Source: Dietzia sp. B32
GTDB taxonomy: Bacteria; Actinomycetota; Actinomycetes; Mycobacteriales; Mycobacteriaceae
Reading direction: 5' to 3'
Assembly (NCBI RefSeq): GCF_024732245.1
Contig: NZ_CP093845.1
Span: 1,984,001 to 2,048,000, forward strand
Length of the DNA: 64,000 bases
Below the pieces are notes generated by a model. That model saw only the letters and a program-made list of their open reading frames with translations. It was not told the origin of the DNA and searched no databases. The position numbers and the translations under genes were made by a program. Within the stretch, counting starts at the first letter, position 1. Each line of letters begins with the position of its first letter. Shown piece after piece: positions 1-8,713 of the stretch.

Positions 1-78
1 CGAGTGGACCTCGGCGAGCTCGCCGTTCCGCTTCGTGACGGGCGTGCGGAGCGCGTCGATGATGTATGCCTCGTTCAT
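1..78 (-). CDS. Thiolase (acetyl-CoA acetyltransferase), N-terminal part only
   Basis: The gene starts at ATG 76-78 and runs off the left edge, so only about 26 residues are visible. They begin MNEAYIIDALRTPVTKRNG, the usual opening of degradative thiolases, in which the I-x-D-x-x-RTP stretch forms the first strand and CoA-side loop. An AAAGAAGG ribosome binding site lies just upstream. It is the last visible gene of the leftward arm that begins at 4046, 30 bp after the P450. The likely role is thiolytic cleavage of a 3-ketoacyl-CoA, but the catalytic Cys and His lie outside the window, so function is inferred from the N-terminus alone. Confidence 0.7.
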   Translation of the reverse strand, partial: MNEAYIIDALRTPVTKRNGELAEVHS

Positions 79-108
79 GGATACCTTCTTTGCTTCCGGA
101 GGGGTGGG

Positions 109-1338
109 TCAGGCGACCGTGAACGTGACGGGAACCGACTGGAAGCCCTGCACGAACTCGGCGTACTTGCGTTCGCAGTTGTCCCAGTCGACCGCGTAGG
201 ACTCGACAGCGTCGAAGAACTCCTGGAGCAACACGGTGCCGAGTCGCAGCGCCACGGCCTCGCCTAGGCAGCGGTGCTGGCCGAACCCGAAGAGCAGGTG
301 GCGAGGATAGGTGCGGTGAATGTCGAAGACGTGGGCATTCTCGAACTCGGCCTCGTCGCGGTTCACCGATCCCCACAGCATGATCACCTGCTGACCGGGC
401 TTGAGGGTCTGCCCTTCCACCTCGACCTCGTTGGCGACCTCGCGGCACATGATGTCCGTGGGGTGGTCGTATCGGACGGCCTCCATGAAGGCGTTCTGCA
501 GCAGCCTCCAGTCACTGCGCACGGCCGCCAGCTGCTCGGGGTGCTGCGCCAGGTAGTACAGCGTTGCCGCGACGCTGGTCTCCGTGGTCTCGGACCCGGT
601 CACGACGAGAGTGAACAAGTTGCCCAAGATCTCGTCATCGGTCAGCTTCCGGCCGTTGATCTCCGCGTCGAGCATCACCGCGAGGTCACCGGTCGCGGTC
701 GACGGGTCCTTCCGTGCGTCGCTGAGCAACTGTTGCAGGTAGCCGAACACCTCGGCGCCGGCCGCTCCATTGGTCTCCGAAGTCCCGACCTGCCCGTACT
801 CGCGGGTGAAGAACTCCTCGGAGCGCTTGCGGATCCGCTCGGCGTCGACGTCCGGGATGCCGACCTTCCGCGCTGCGAACCTGGCGGCGACGCGGTTGGC
901 GTAGTCCTTGAACACGTCCATGGTGCCGTCGCCGTTCTCCACGAGCGGGAGGAGAACTTCGCGGGCGAGCGCGCGTATGAACTCCTCGTCGCTATCTGCG
1001 GCCTTCGAGTTGTAGGCGGGCTGGAGCAGACGCCGGCTCGCGGAGTGGTCGCGCAGGTCCATCGCGGTGAAGTTGACCATCGTCGGCTCCCCCAGCAGCG
1101 CCGAGATGGGCGGCATCCCGCGGTTCATCGTGGTGAAGTTCTTGGCGTCGCGGGCAATCTTCCACGCCGCGTTGAAACCGGCCACCGCCCAGGCGTCGTA
1201 CTTGGGCAGGTAGTGGATGGGGCCCGACTTGCGCAGGGCCTCGTAGATGGGCCGGGGGTCGACCATGGATTCGGGGGCGAACGGGTCGTACTCCACCGGA
1301 GTCATAGACTCATCCGGGGTTGTCACCGATGCACTCAT
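109..1338 (-). CDS. Cytochrome P450
   Basis: This is a 409-residue soluble bacterial P450. The haem-binding loop is GFGQHRCLGE with Cys357 as thiolate ligand. The I-helix oxygen-activation segment is VVTGSETTET (about 246-255) and the ExxR pair is EAVR (286-289). Length and lack of a membrane anchor suit a class I enzyme fed by a ferredoxin and reductase. The start at ATG 1338 has AGAAGG 8 bp upstream. It lies 17 bp after the hydroxyacid dehydrogenase in a leftward operon. It probably hydroxylates a pathway intermediate; the substrate cannot be read from the sequence. No ferredoxin gene is nearby, but a 2Fe-2S reductase sits at 13892. Confidence 0.93.
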   Translation of the reverse strand: MSASVTTPDESMTPVEYDPFAPESMVDPRPIYEALRKSGPIHYLPKYDAWAVAGFNAAWKIARDAKNFTTMNRGMPPISALLGEPTMVNFTAMDLRDHSASRRLLQPAYNSKAADSDEEFIRALAREVLLPLVENGDGTMDVFKDYANRVAARFAARKVGIPDVDAERIRKRSEEFFTREYGQVGTSETNGAAGAEVFGYLQQLLSDARKDPSTATGDLAVMLDAEINGRKLTDDEILGNLFTLVVTGSETTETSVAATLYYLAQHPEQLAAVRSDWRLLQNAFMEAVRYDHPTDIMCREVANEVEVEGQTLKPGQQVIMLWGSVNRDEAEFENAHVFDIHRTYPRHLLFGFGQHRCLGEAVALRLGTVLLQEFFDAVESYAVDWDNCERKYAEFVQGFQSVPVTFTVA

Positions 1339-1355
1339 TGGATTGACCTTCTTGT

Positions 1356-2297
1356 CTAGTAACCGTGGACCGGGTCCACGACGTTGTGGAGAGGTTCACC
1401 GGCGACCCAGCGCCGGTAGTTGTCCGCGAAGGACGTGAGAATCGACTCCCACACCCCGAGCCCGCTCCAGGAGGCGTGGGGGCTGAATCGAACGCGCGGG
1501 TGGGTGTAGAGCCAGTGCCCGGCGGGCAGAGGCTCGACGGGGGCGACGTCGATCGAGGCGAGCGCGGGACGCCCCTCGTCCAGCGCACGACGGAGGTCGT
1601 CCTCCACGACCAGACCTGACCTCGCCACGTTGATGAGGTGTGCACCGGGCTTCATCGCGGACAGGAAGGCCGAGTCGACGACGCCCCTGGTCGATTCGGT
1701 GAGCGGCGCGGCGAGGATCACGTGGTCGGCGTCCGCCAGCAGCTCGGGGATCGACCGCACCATCGTGACCCCCGGCACCGGGCTGGGGGCGTCGCTGCGT
1801 CGGAGCGCGACGACCTTCGAGTCGAAGGCCAGCGCCCGGGTCGCGAGGGCGGTCCCCACCGTGCCGAAACCGAGGATCGCGATGGTGCGGCCCTGCAACC
1901 CACCGAGCTCCGGTCCGCCCCACTGGGCGGGGGGTTCGCTGACCCACGACTCCGGGAGCCGCTTCTCGGCGGTGAGGATCTGCGCCATCACCCACTCGGC
2001 GATCGCCACGGACGTGGCGCCCCGGCTCACGGTGAGCGGGCGCTCGCCGAGATGCTGCATGGGGAAGGTGTCGATGCCCGTGCCGACCGTGTGTACCCAC
2101 CGGACTCCGGAGCGGAGCACCTCCGGAAGGTTGGGGGTGCCCTGCGCGAGAGTCAGCAGGACCTCGCCGTCGACGTCCACCTGCCCCTCCGGGGGGACCG
2201 GGACGATGTCGACGTCGGCCCCGGCCTCCCCCAGCAGGTCGTGGAACCCGCTCAGCTCACCGACGTGGCTGAGGATGCGCGATGTCGTGGGCGTCAC
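1356..2297 (-). CDS. D-isomer-specific 2-hydroxyacid dehydrogenase family protein
   Basis: This 313-residue protein has the two-domain fold of NAD(P)-dependent 2-hydroxyacid dehydrogenases. The Rossmann loop is GFGTVG (143-148). The catalytic triad is visible as Arg226 (NVARSG), Glu255 (PVEP) and His274 (SPHAS). I chose the GTG at 2297 because it overlaps the stop of the upstream dioxygenase gene (GTGA), which suggests translational coupling. The longer open frame up to 2420 has no family similarity. The expected reaction is reversible reduction of a 2-keto acid to a 2-hydroxy acid. In this operon it may act on a 2-oxo product of ring cleavage or aldol cleavage, but that is inference. Confidence 0.88.
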   Translation of the reverse strand: MTPTTSRILSHVGELSGFHDLLGEAGADVDIVPVPPEGQVDVDGEVLLTLAQGTPNLPEVLRSGVRWVHTVGTGIDTFPMQHLGERPLTVSRGATSVAIAEWVMAQILTAEKRLPESWVSEPPAQWGGPELGGLQGRTIAILGFGTVGTALATRALAFDSKVVALRRSDAPSPVPGVTMVRSIPELLADADHVILAAPLTESTRGVVDSAFLSAMKPGAHLINVARSGLVVEDDLRRALDEGRPALASIDVAPVEPLPAGHWLYTHPRVRFSPHASWSGLGVWESILTSFADNYRRWVAGEPLHNVVDPVHGY

Positions 2298-3196
2298 GAG
2301 TCGGCCCCGCTCACCGACTCCGCCAGCGATTCGCTGGTCAATCCGTGGTGTCCCCACAGGTCGCCGTCGACGAACTCGTTGGCGACCCACGTCTCCTCGT
2401 CGACGAGCACCGGGTCGCATCCGATCTCCACCTCGAAGCCACCGGGGCTCTTCATGTAGAACGAGAGCATCCGGTCGTTCTTGTGTCGGCCCAGCGTCGC
2501 CGTGACCTGCATGCCGGCCTTGGTGGCGCGCTCGAGGGCCTCACCGACCAGGTCGACGTTCGAGACCTCGAACGCGATGTGGTGGGTGCCGGAGAACGGC
2601 CCCACCGCGCTGAGCGCGATGCTGTGGTGGCGCGGCGTGCACCGCAGGAAATGGATGGCCATGCCCGGTCCGAAGTTCATGTAGTCGGAGGTGCGCATAC
2701 CGAGCGTCTCGGTGTAGAACTTCAGGACGCTGGGCAGGTCCTCGACCATGAGGACCGCGTGGCCGAAGCCGTTCTCCGTGATGAACTCGGGAACATGCTG
2801 CGGCGACCTGAACGGACCGTCGACGGTCGGGCCCCAGAAGATCTCCAGTCGGATGCCGCCGGGATCGGTGAACCACACCATGTCCGCGACGCCACGCGCG
2901 GCGAGCTCCTCGGCGGTCGCCTGCACCGGGTCGGCCCCAGCTGCCTTGAGCTGACGGACCGCCTCGTCGAAGTCAGCGCGGCCGACCACGTCGAAACCGA
3001 TGTTGTGGATGCCCGGCTTCTCGGCCTGGCGGGCGGCGAGTCGCCAGGTCCGCTTGTCCGCCTTGAAGTAGGAGAGCTCGGTGTCGGCGCCCGCAGGGGT
3101 GACCTGCTGCACGCCGACGACGTCGGTCGCGAAGGTGTTCCAGGCCGCGAGGTCGGGAACGTTGACGGTGATGTAGCCGATGCCACGAAGTTGCAT
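2294..3196 (-). CDS. Extradiol-type ring-cleavage dioxygenase (VOC superfamily)
   Basis: This 300-residue protein has the two-module type I extradiol dioxygenase layout known from BphC and HsaC. The expected Fe(II) ligands are His146 (GFGHAVL), His206 (GTHHIAFEV) and Glu257 (GFEVEIG). The second-sphere residues His191 (RHHSIAL), His238 (GRHKNDRM) and Tyr247 also match the BphC pattern. It should therefore be catalytically competent for meta cleavage of a catechol. Start ATG 3196; its stop overlaps the next gene. Its position in an operon with a P450 and a class II aldolase suggests an aromatic or aromatised intermediate. It could also act on a non-aromatic enediol, because VOC specificity is hard to predict. 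Confidence 0.87.
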   Translation of the reverse strand: MQLRGIGYITVNVPDLAAWNTFATDVVGVQQVTPAGADTELSYFKADKRTWRLAARQAEKPGIHNIGFDVVGRADFDEAVRQLKAAGADPVQATAEELAARGVADMVWFTDPGGIRLEIFWGPTVDGPFRSPQHVPEFITENGFGHAVLMVEDLPSVLKFYTETLGMRTSDYMNFGPGMAIHFLRCTPRHHSIALSAVGPFSGTHHIAFEVSNVDLVGEALERATKAGMQVTATLGRHKNDRMLSFYMKSPGGFEVEIGCDPVLVDEETWVANEFVDGDLWGHHGLTSESLAESVSGADS

Positions 3197-3215
3197 GATG
3201 AGTCCTTGTGTCGTG

Positions 3216-4046
3216 TTAGTCGAGCAGCTCGGGCTGCGCGAGGGTGATCTCGGTGTAGTAGCTCTGGAAGCCGAGCCAGCCGGCGTAGTGGCTTCCGGCC
3301 TGTCGGTTGGTCTGCCTGGCCATCTCGGGGTCGATCAGCTTGTAGGGCAGTCCGGTGGCCTCGAGCCGCATCTGGGACTGGCACATCTGCTCGAAGAGCA
3401 GGAACCAGAACACGGCCTCGTCGACCGTCTGGCCGACCGTCATGTGCCCGTGGTTCTCGTGGATCACTGTGGTGACACCGCCGGCGGAAGTGGTCTCGTC
3501 CGCGAATCCATGGGCGATCTTGTCGCCCACCTCGGTGTCGAACACGACGCCTTCGAAGCCCTCGATGATCCGCTGCGATTCGTAGAAGGCGCAGGCGTCC
3601 TGGCTGGTGGGTTCGATGAGTCGACCGGTGGCCGACCAGGGGCGACCCCATGGTGTGTGGGAGTGGCACGCGGCGACCACGGACGGGTTGTGGTGATGGA
3701 TCCGGGAGTGGATCGCGAACGCTGCCGCATTGACCATCCTGTCGCCCTCCACCACCTCTCCGTCGCTATTCACGAGCAGCAGATCGGAGACCCGCATCCG
3801 ACTGAACGGCGTCGAGAGGGGGTTGACCCAGAAGTGGTCCGAGTGTTCCGGGTCGCGGACCGTGATGTGGCCGTTGATGCCGGTGGTCAGATCCTTGGCC
3901 GCGATGATGCGGAACGCGGCGGCCAGACGCTCCTTGCGGTGCCGCCTCTCAGCCTCTACATCAGTGAAGTCTGGTGGGGAAATGCGGGACATGGTCTCCG
4001 CGACCGCTTCGCGTTCCCTTTCTGGAACTACCGATTGTTCAACCAT
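3216..4046 (-). CDS. Class II aldolase/adducin family protein
   Basis: The protein has 276 residues with the class II aldolase/adducin fold. GINGHITVR (57-65) is the substrate/phosphate loop. Zinc ligands are supplied by CHSH (127-130) and by His199 in HENHG. I chose ATG 4046, which follows a strong GAGGAGG site; the open frame extends to 4202 but that part is non-coding promoter DNA. It is the first gene of the leftward arm, 49 bp from the operator-like site at 4095. Relatives cleave or decarboxylate hydroxy-keto acids or act as epimerases. A retro-aldol step after ring cleavage is plausible but not shown. Confidence 0.85.
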   Translation of the reverse strand: MVEQSVVPEREREAVAETMSRISPPDFTDVEAERRHRKERLAAAFRIIAAKDLTTGINGHITVRDPEHSDHFWVNPLSTPFSRMRVSDLLLVNSDGEVVEGDRMVNAAAFAIHSRIHHHNPSVVAACHSHTPWGRPWSATGRLIEPTSQDACAFYESQRIIEGFEGVVFDTEVGDKIAHGFADETTSAGGVTTVIHENHGHMTVGQTVDEAVFWFLLFEQMCQSQMRLEATGLPYKLIDPEMARQTNRQAGSHYAGWLGFQSYYTEITLAQPELLD

Positions 4047-4094
4047 GAAGCCTCCTCGTTGTTGAGATCTGGGGGGGTCACGGAGCGGTATTGC

Positions 4095-4114
4095 ATACGC
4101 GACGGTTCGTATCG
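4095..4114. promoter_or_regulatory. Operator-like site A (ATACG-N8-CGTATCG)
   Basis: The 20-bp sequence ATACGCGACGGTTCGTATCG lies between the divergent aldolase (start 4046) and VOC (start 4201) genes. It matches 17 of 20 positions of the site at 12961 beside the TetR gene. The inverted ATACG/CGTAT arms with an 8-bp spacer suit a TetR-family dimer. It probably controls both arms of the first cluster. Confidence 0.6.
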
Positions 4115-4200
4115 TAATCTCCACCTTGTGATCTGCGCAACAGTTCGCTCGAAGCTTGTTCGAGCGTCTCGACCGGAAGCGCACGAGGAGAGGTGTCACC

Positions 4201-4593
4201 ATGACCGTTCACAGGACTGAGATCGGGTTGGTCTCGGAGCACGACGACATCATCGGGTTCTACCGGGATACCTTCGGGATGAGAGAGCTCGAACCACGCT
4301 CGTTCCCCAGCGGTGTTGTTCACCGTCTCGGATACAACGAACCGCTGGTCAAGATCATGATTCCCGCTACCTCACCACGGGTGGTCGACGAGCGTGGGGA
4401 GCCGTTCTGGGCGAGCACCGGTCTACGGTTCTTCACGTTCTGGGTGGACGATCTCGACGCCGTGCTCGAGCAGGTCAGCCCCCGGGGCGGCGTGGTTGAG
4501 ACTGGCCCGATCGATCTTCGCCCCGGCGTGCGCACCGCCGTTCTGCGAGACCCGCTGGGTAACTCGATCGAGGTCATGGAGGATCGCTCATGA
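4201..4593 (+). CDS. Small VOC-family (glyoxalase-like) protein
   Basis: A 130-residue single-module VOC protein. The family ending DPLGNSIEVME carries a possible metal-ligand Glu. The first-strand His is absent (TEIGLVS), so the metal site is incomplete or differs from glyoxalase I. I chose ATG 4201 after GAGGAGAGG; the frame also opens at 4156. It is the first gene of the rightward arm and its stop overlaps the ligase start (ATGA). Members act as isomerases, epimerases, dioxygenases or binding proteins. The specific role is unknown. Linkage to a CoA ligase suggests it handles the free acid or an early intermediate. Confidence 0.75.
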   Translation: MTVHRTEIGLVSEHDDIIGFYRDTFGMRELEPRSFPSGVVHRLGYNEPLVKIMIPATSPRVVDERGEPFWASTGLRFFTFWVDDLDAVLEQVSPRGGVVETGPIDLRPGVRTAVLRDPLGNSIEVMEDRS

Positions 4594-6200
4594 TCCGAAG
4601 CGACCGCCCCAACGGTGCCGAAACTACGGTGCGACGCCCGAAGTCGACCGAGATAAACCCGCTCGGGCCGGCGTCTTTGTGGCGACTTGTGGAGTTGCGC
4701 GCCGACACAGACCCGGATCGCGTCTTCCTGGTCGACGAGTTCGACCGCTCCCTCACCTATGAGCAGTTCCGGCAAGCAGCTCTGCGTGCCGCAGCCGGAT
4801 TCGCCGGACTCGGGGTTGCAGCGGGCGACACTGTGGCGTGGCAATTGCCCACGTGGATCGAGTCGGTGGTCACTATGGGTGCTCTCGCCCGCCTCGGAGT
4901 CCGTCAGCTTCCGTTGCTGCCGATCTACCGGGAGGCCGAACTCTCTGACCTGCTGGCGCGGTCTGGAGCCAGCCTGTGGTGTCTGCCTTCGCTGTGGCGC
5001 AAGACTGATTACCAGCCGATCGTGGAACGCGTATGCGAAGGCAGCCTCCAGGTGCGACACCTCTTCTGCGACCACGACCTTCCGGACGGGGATCCGAAGA
5101 TCCTACCGGAGTTCGACGGAACCCAGGGCGATGAGGTGGCCTGGCTGTTTCCCACCTCCGGGACTACCTCCGCACCGAAATTGGTCATGCACACCGACCG
5201 ATCCATCATGGCCGGTGGGGCGGCATTCTGCCGCGCCCAGGGCCTGCGCAAGAGCGACCGGTACGGGATTGCCTTCCCGATCACGCACATCGGGGGAGCG
5301 AACAACCTCGCGGCAGCACTTCTCGGCGGGTACTCCCTCGCCCTCACCGAGGCGTTCGACCCGGCCAAGACGGCCGCCTCCTTCCGCCGGAACCAGGTGA
5401 CCATCGCTGGCGGCGGCCCGGTGTTCTACGCGGCGTTCCTGAAGGAACAGCGGCGTCGCGAGGATGGACTGTCAATCCTTCCCGACCTCCGGTTCATGAC
5501 CGGCGGCGGCGCTCCGATGCCGTCGGCACTGCACTACGCGGTACGGGATGAGATCGGCGGGGTGGGTTGTGCACACGGGTACGGGATGACCGAGGCGTGC
5601 ATCGTGTCGATGAACCACCCGAACGATGCTGACGAACGGCTCGCCACCACGGTGGGGCGACCGACGACCGGGGTCGAGGTGCGCATCGTCGCCGACGGGG
5701 GTCCGGTTGCGCAGGGCGACCAAGGCGAGATCCAGATCCGTGGCGAAGCTGTGTTCCGCGGATACCTCGGAGCGCAGGATTCCGCCCTAGACGACGATGG
5801 CTGGTTCTCCACCGGCGACCTGGGACATCTGGACACAGACGGCTACCTCCACATCACCGGCCGGCTCAAGGACATCATCATCCGCAAAGGCGAGAACGTC
5901 AGCGCCGTCGAGGTCGAGGGCATTCTGTTCTCCCACCCGAAAGTCAACGATGTCGCCGTCATCGGGCTGCCCGACCCTGATCGGGGCGAACTGGTGTGTG
6001 CTGTCGTCAGGCCCGAGAGCGGTGCTGCACCGACCCTGGACGATCTCGCCGACCACTGTGCCGCAGCCGGCCTGATGACCCGCAAGTTCCCGGAGCGACT
6101 CGAGCTCATGGACGACCTCCCCCGGAATCCGGCGGGAAAAGTCCTCAAGAACGAACTGCGGCAGCGTCTGGTCGCGGTGTCCTCGCAGGGGCACCAGTGA
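4590..6200 (+). CDS. Acyl-CoA synthetase (AMP-dependent CoA ligase)
   Basis: This 536-residue ANL-family enzyme activates a carboxylic acid to its CoA thioester through an acyl-AMP. Signatures are FPTSGTTSAPK (about 187-197, ATP loop), HGYGMTEA (adenine side), GWFSTGDLG, the hinge region GRLKDIIIRKGEN and the catalytic Lys517 in NPAGKVLKNELR. It overlaps the gene before it by ATGA and the gene after it by GTGA, so it is translationally coupled. It is the entry enzyme of the rightward CoA pathway. The substrate acid (aryl, alicyclic or medium-chain) cannot be told from sequence. Confidence 0.92.
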   Translation: MIRSDRPNGAETTVRRPKSTEINPLGPASLWRLVELRADTDPDRVFLVDEFDRSLTYEQFRQAALRAAAGFAGLGVAAGDTVAWQLPTWIESVVTMGALARLGVRQLPLLPIYREAELSDLLARSGASLWCLPSLWRKTDYQPIVERVCEGSLQVRHLFCDHDLPDGDPKILPEFDGTQGDEVAWLFPTSGTTSAPKLVMHTDRSIMAGGAAFCRAQGLRKSDRYGIAFPITHIGGANNLAAALLGGYSLALTEAFDPAKTAASFRRNQVTIAGGGPVFYAAFLKEQRRREDGLSILPDLRFMTGGGAPMPSALHYAVRDEIGGVGCAHGYGMTEACIVSMNHPNDADERLATTVGRPTTGVEVRIVADGGPVAQGDQGEIQIRGEAVFRGYLGAQDSALDDDGWFSTGDLGHLDTDGYLHITGRLKDIIIRKGENVSAVEVEGILFSHPKVNDVAVIGLPDPDRGELVCAVVRPESGAAPTLDDLADHCAAAGLMTRKFPERLELMDDLPRNPAGKVLKNELRQRLVAVSSQGHQ

Positions 6201-7372
6201 CGACCACCCTGCGGGACCGCTGCGCGATCGCGGGGGTCGGCCATACCGAGTACACGCGGGGCACCCTCCGTTCCACCCTCGAACTGCAGTTGGAAGCCGC
6301 ACTGGCGGCCCTTGATGATGCCGGCCTCACTGCAGCGGACGTCGACGCGGTGATGCCCAACGAGATGTCCGGACGCATCGCCGAGGAATTCATCATCGAG
6401 CTCGGGCTCACCGACCTCGCCTTCACCTCGACGATCCGCACCGGCGGGGCCAGCGTCATCTCGGCGATCCAGAGCGCCTGCATGGCGATCTCCACCGGAG
6501 TGGCGACATGCGTCCTCGTCGTCGCCGGCAGATCCGGGTATTCCGAACACCGGGTCTCGACTTCCACGACCCCGGCCGTGCCGGTTCTGGCCACGGTCAA
6601 CGAGTTCGAGAAGCCCTATGGGAGTCTCGTCGCCGCCCAGTGGTTCGCCCAGGCCGCCCAGCGGCACATGCACGAGTACGGCACGACCAGCGAGCAGTTC
6701 GGTCACGTCGCCGTCACCACCCGGCAGCACGCCAACCTCAACCCCCACGCCTACATGCGCGACCGTCCTATGACGCTGAGCGACCACCAGTCCTCACGGC
6801 TCATCACGACCCCATTCCGTCTGCTCGACTGCTCACTCGAAACCGACGGCGCTGCGGCGATCATCATCACTGCGGCCGACCGTGCCGCAGACCTCCGCCG
6901 GGGCCCGGTGCTGATCAGCGGAGTCGGGGAAGGTCACGGCAATCCCCCGACCTCGATCACCCAGAAGGGTGACCTCACCTCGATGGAAGGCATGCGACAT
7001 GCCGGTCGGCGAGCCTTCGCCATGGCCGGCCTCGGTCCCGATGAGATCGATTGCGCGCAGCTCTACGACGGATTCACCTGGTTCGTCGTGGCCACGCTCG
7101 AAGCTCTCGGCTTCTGCGCAATCGGCGAGGGCGGGCCCTTCGTGGCTGACGGCGAGATCCGACTCGGTGGCCGCCTCCCGGTCAACACCCACGGCGGTCT
7201 GCTGTCCGAGGCACACGTGTCCGGCCTCGGACACGTCATCGAGGCGACCCGGCAGCTACGCGCGACGGTCGAACCCGAACGGCAGGTCCCCGGCTGTGAA
7301 ACCGCCCTCGTGTCGAACGAAGGCGATTTCCATGAGGGCTCAGTCCTCATCCTGAGAAAGGGAGACTCGTGA
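6197..7372 (+). CDS. Thiolase-superfamily protein, Ltp2-like aldolase candidate
   Basis: The 391-residue protein has a thiolase fold of the SCP2/lipid-transfer type. Where true thiolases have the nucleophilic Cys it reads RTGGASVISA (81-90), with no Cys. NTHGG (His332) is kept, but the C-terminal CxG motif is replaced by VSNEGDFHEG. Such proteins, including Ltp2 of steroid side-chain degradation, are retro-aldolases that need a DUF35 partner, and a DUF35 gene follows with a 4-bp overlap. The GTG start at 6197 overlaps the ligase stop. I infer cleavage of a beta-hydroxyacyl-CoA into a ketone or aldehyde and a shorter acyl-CoA. A degenerate thiolase role is less likely. Confidence 0.8.
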   Translation: MTTTLRDRCAIAGVGHTEYTRGTLRSTLELQLEAALAALDDAGLTAADVDAVMPNEMSGRIAEEFIIELGLTDLAFTSTIRTGGASVISAIQSACMAISTGVATCVLVVAGRSGYSEHRVSTSTTPAVPVLATVNEFEKPYGSLVAAQWFAQAAQRHMHEYGTTSEQFGHVAVTTRQHANLNPHAYMRDRPMTLSDHQSSRLITTPFRLLDCSLETDGAAAIIITAADRAADLRRGPVLISGVGEGHGNPPTSITQKGDLTSMEGMRHAGRRAFAMAGLGPDEIDCAQLYDGFTWFVVATLEALGFCAIGEGGPFVADGEIRLGGRLPVNTHGGLLSEAHVSGLGHVIEATRQLRATVEPERQVPGCETALVSNEGDFHEGSVLILRKGDS

Positions 7373-7812
7373 CCGGCTCACCTACAGGGGCAACTGACCA
7401 CCCCTCGCGCAGACCTCTCCCTGCCCCGACCACTCTGACCGCCGGATTCTGGGACGCCGCCCGGGAAGAACGGCTGGTCGTCCAACGGTGCGAATCCTGT
7501 TGCACGTTCCGTCACTATCCCCGCCACCGATGTCCCAACTGCACCGGCGATGCCTGGCAGTGGACCGAGGTCAGCGGAACCGGTCACATCCACAGCTTCA
7601 CCGTCACCCACCAATCCTTCCACCCCGCCTGGGCGGACCGGGTCCCCTACGTGGTGGCGACAGTGGAACTGGACGAGGGCATCCGGATGGTCTCCGACCT
7701 GGACGAGCCCGCCGAAGCCGTGACAATCGGCGCCCGGGTCGACGTTTTCTTCCACCACCTCGTTGACGAGGGGATCACATTGCCACGATTCCGGCTCGTC
7801 GGGACCCCGTGA
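7369..7812 (+). CDS. Zn-ribbon/OB-fold DUF35 protein, aldolase partner
   Basis: A 147-residue DUF35 protein. It has an N-terminal rubredoxin-like zinc ribbon (Cys41, Cys44, Cys55, Cys58) followed by an OB fold that begins near GTGHIHSFTV and ends with PRFRLV. In the steroid Ltp2 system a DUF35 domain is required for retro-aldol activity and CoA binding. The GTG start (7369) overlaps the preceding gene by 4 bp, so the two are probably made as a stoichiometric complex. Unlike ChsH2, where DUF35 is fused to a MaoC domain, here it stands alone and the hydratase is a separate gene at 9895. Confidence 0.86.
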   Translation: MTGSPTGATDHPSRRPLPAPTTLTAGFWDAAREERLVVQRCESCCTFRHYPRHRCPNCTGDAWQWTEVSGTGHIHSFTVTHQSFHPAWADRVPYVVATVELDEGIRMVSDLDEPAEAVTIGARVDVFFHHLVDEGITLPRFRLVGTP

Positions 7813-7861
7813 CCGCCTGTGCCGGCACGAGCCACCACCGACCCGATTACAGGAGAGACCG

Positions 7862-8659
7862 ATGGAACAACACGAACTTGAAGATCTGAACTATCGCACC
7901 GCCAACGGGGTCGCATGGGTGACCCTGAATCGACCGGATACCCACAACGCACTCAGCACACGTATGCGCGCTGATCTCCAGACCATCTGGCGAGAAGTCC
8001 GACGAGATGACTCGGTGCGGTGCGTCGTCCTCACGGGAAGCGGCGACAAGGCATTCTGCTCCGGCATCGACCGCTCCGAACTAAACGACGAACCCGGACG
8101 CTTCGATCCGTATTCATATGACGATCTCGGCGCCCAGATCGGGCCGAAGTCCAACGGATTGTGGAAGCCGGTCATCGCAGCGGTCAACGGTATGGCATGC
8201 GGCGGGGCCGCGTATCTCCTCGGTGAATCCGAGTTCATCATCGCCGCTGAGCACGCCACGTTCTTCGATCCGCACGTCACCTACGGAATGCCCGCCGTCT
8301 ACGAGCCGATCCTCCTGATCGGTCGGATGTCGTTCGGAGATCTCACCCGGATGTCGCTGCTCGGAGCCTCCGAGCGCATGTCGGCTACGACCGCGAAGGG
8401 CTCGGGCCTGGTCTCGGAGGTCGTACCGGCCGACGCCCTCCCCGACGCCGCACGCTGGGCTGCTGAGACCATCGCCGCGCAACCAGCCCTTCCGGTGCAG
8501 ACCACTGTGCGGTCACTGTGGGCCGCGCGGCGGCTCGGCTACCAGGACGCACTCGATATGGGCAACGTGTTGCTCGCTGCCGGCAACGACCCCGACGCAT
8601 TCGCCGCGGGCCAATCCGACTTCCGCGGTCGCGTCCGCCAAGAACCGCGGCTCAGGTAA
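7862..8659 (+). CDS. Enoyl-CoA hydratase/isomerase family protein
   Basis: This 265-residue crotonase-fold enzyme acts on an acyl-CoA. The two oxyanion-hole stretches are FCSGIDRSEL (about 65-74) and NGMACGGAAY (about 108-117). The usual hydratase Glu pair is not clear: the segment after the second stretch reads THVTYGMPAVYEP-like, so isomerase, hydrolase or lyase activity is possible. I chose ATG 7862 after AGGAGAG; the open frame starts earlier at 7763. It lies 49 bp after the DUF35 gene and 54 bp before the acyl-CoA dehydrogenase, in the same operon. Confidence 0.85.
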   Translation: MEQHELEDLNYRTANGVAWVTLNRPDTHNALSTRMRADLQTIWREVRRDDSVRCVVLTGSGDKAFCSGIDRSELNDEPGRFDPYSYDDLGAQIGPKSNGLWKPVIAAVNGMACGGAAYLLGESEFIIAAEHATFFDPHVTYGMPAVYEPILLIGRMSFGDLTRMSLLGASERMSATTAKGSGLVSEVVPADALPDAARWAAETIAAQPALPVQTTVRSLWAARRLGYQDALDMGNVLLAAGNDPDAFAAGQSDFRGRVRQEPRLR

Positions 8660-8713
8660 TGCGCAGCACGCCAAACCCACCCAACCCCTTCGCCAACGAG
8701 GAGCACGCACACG

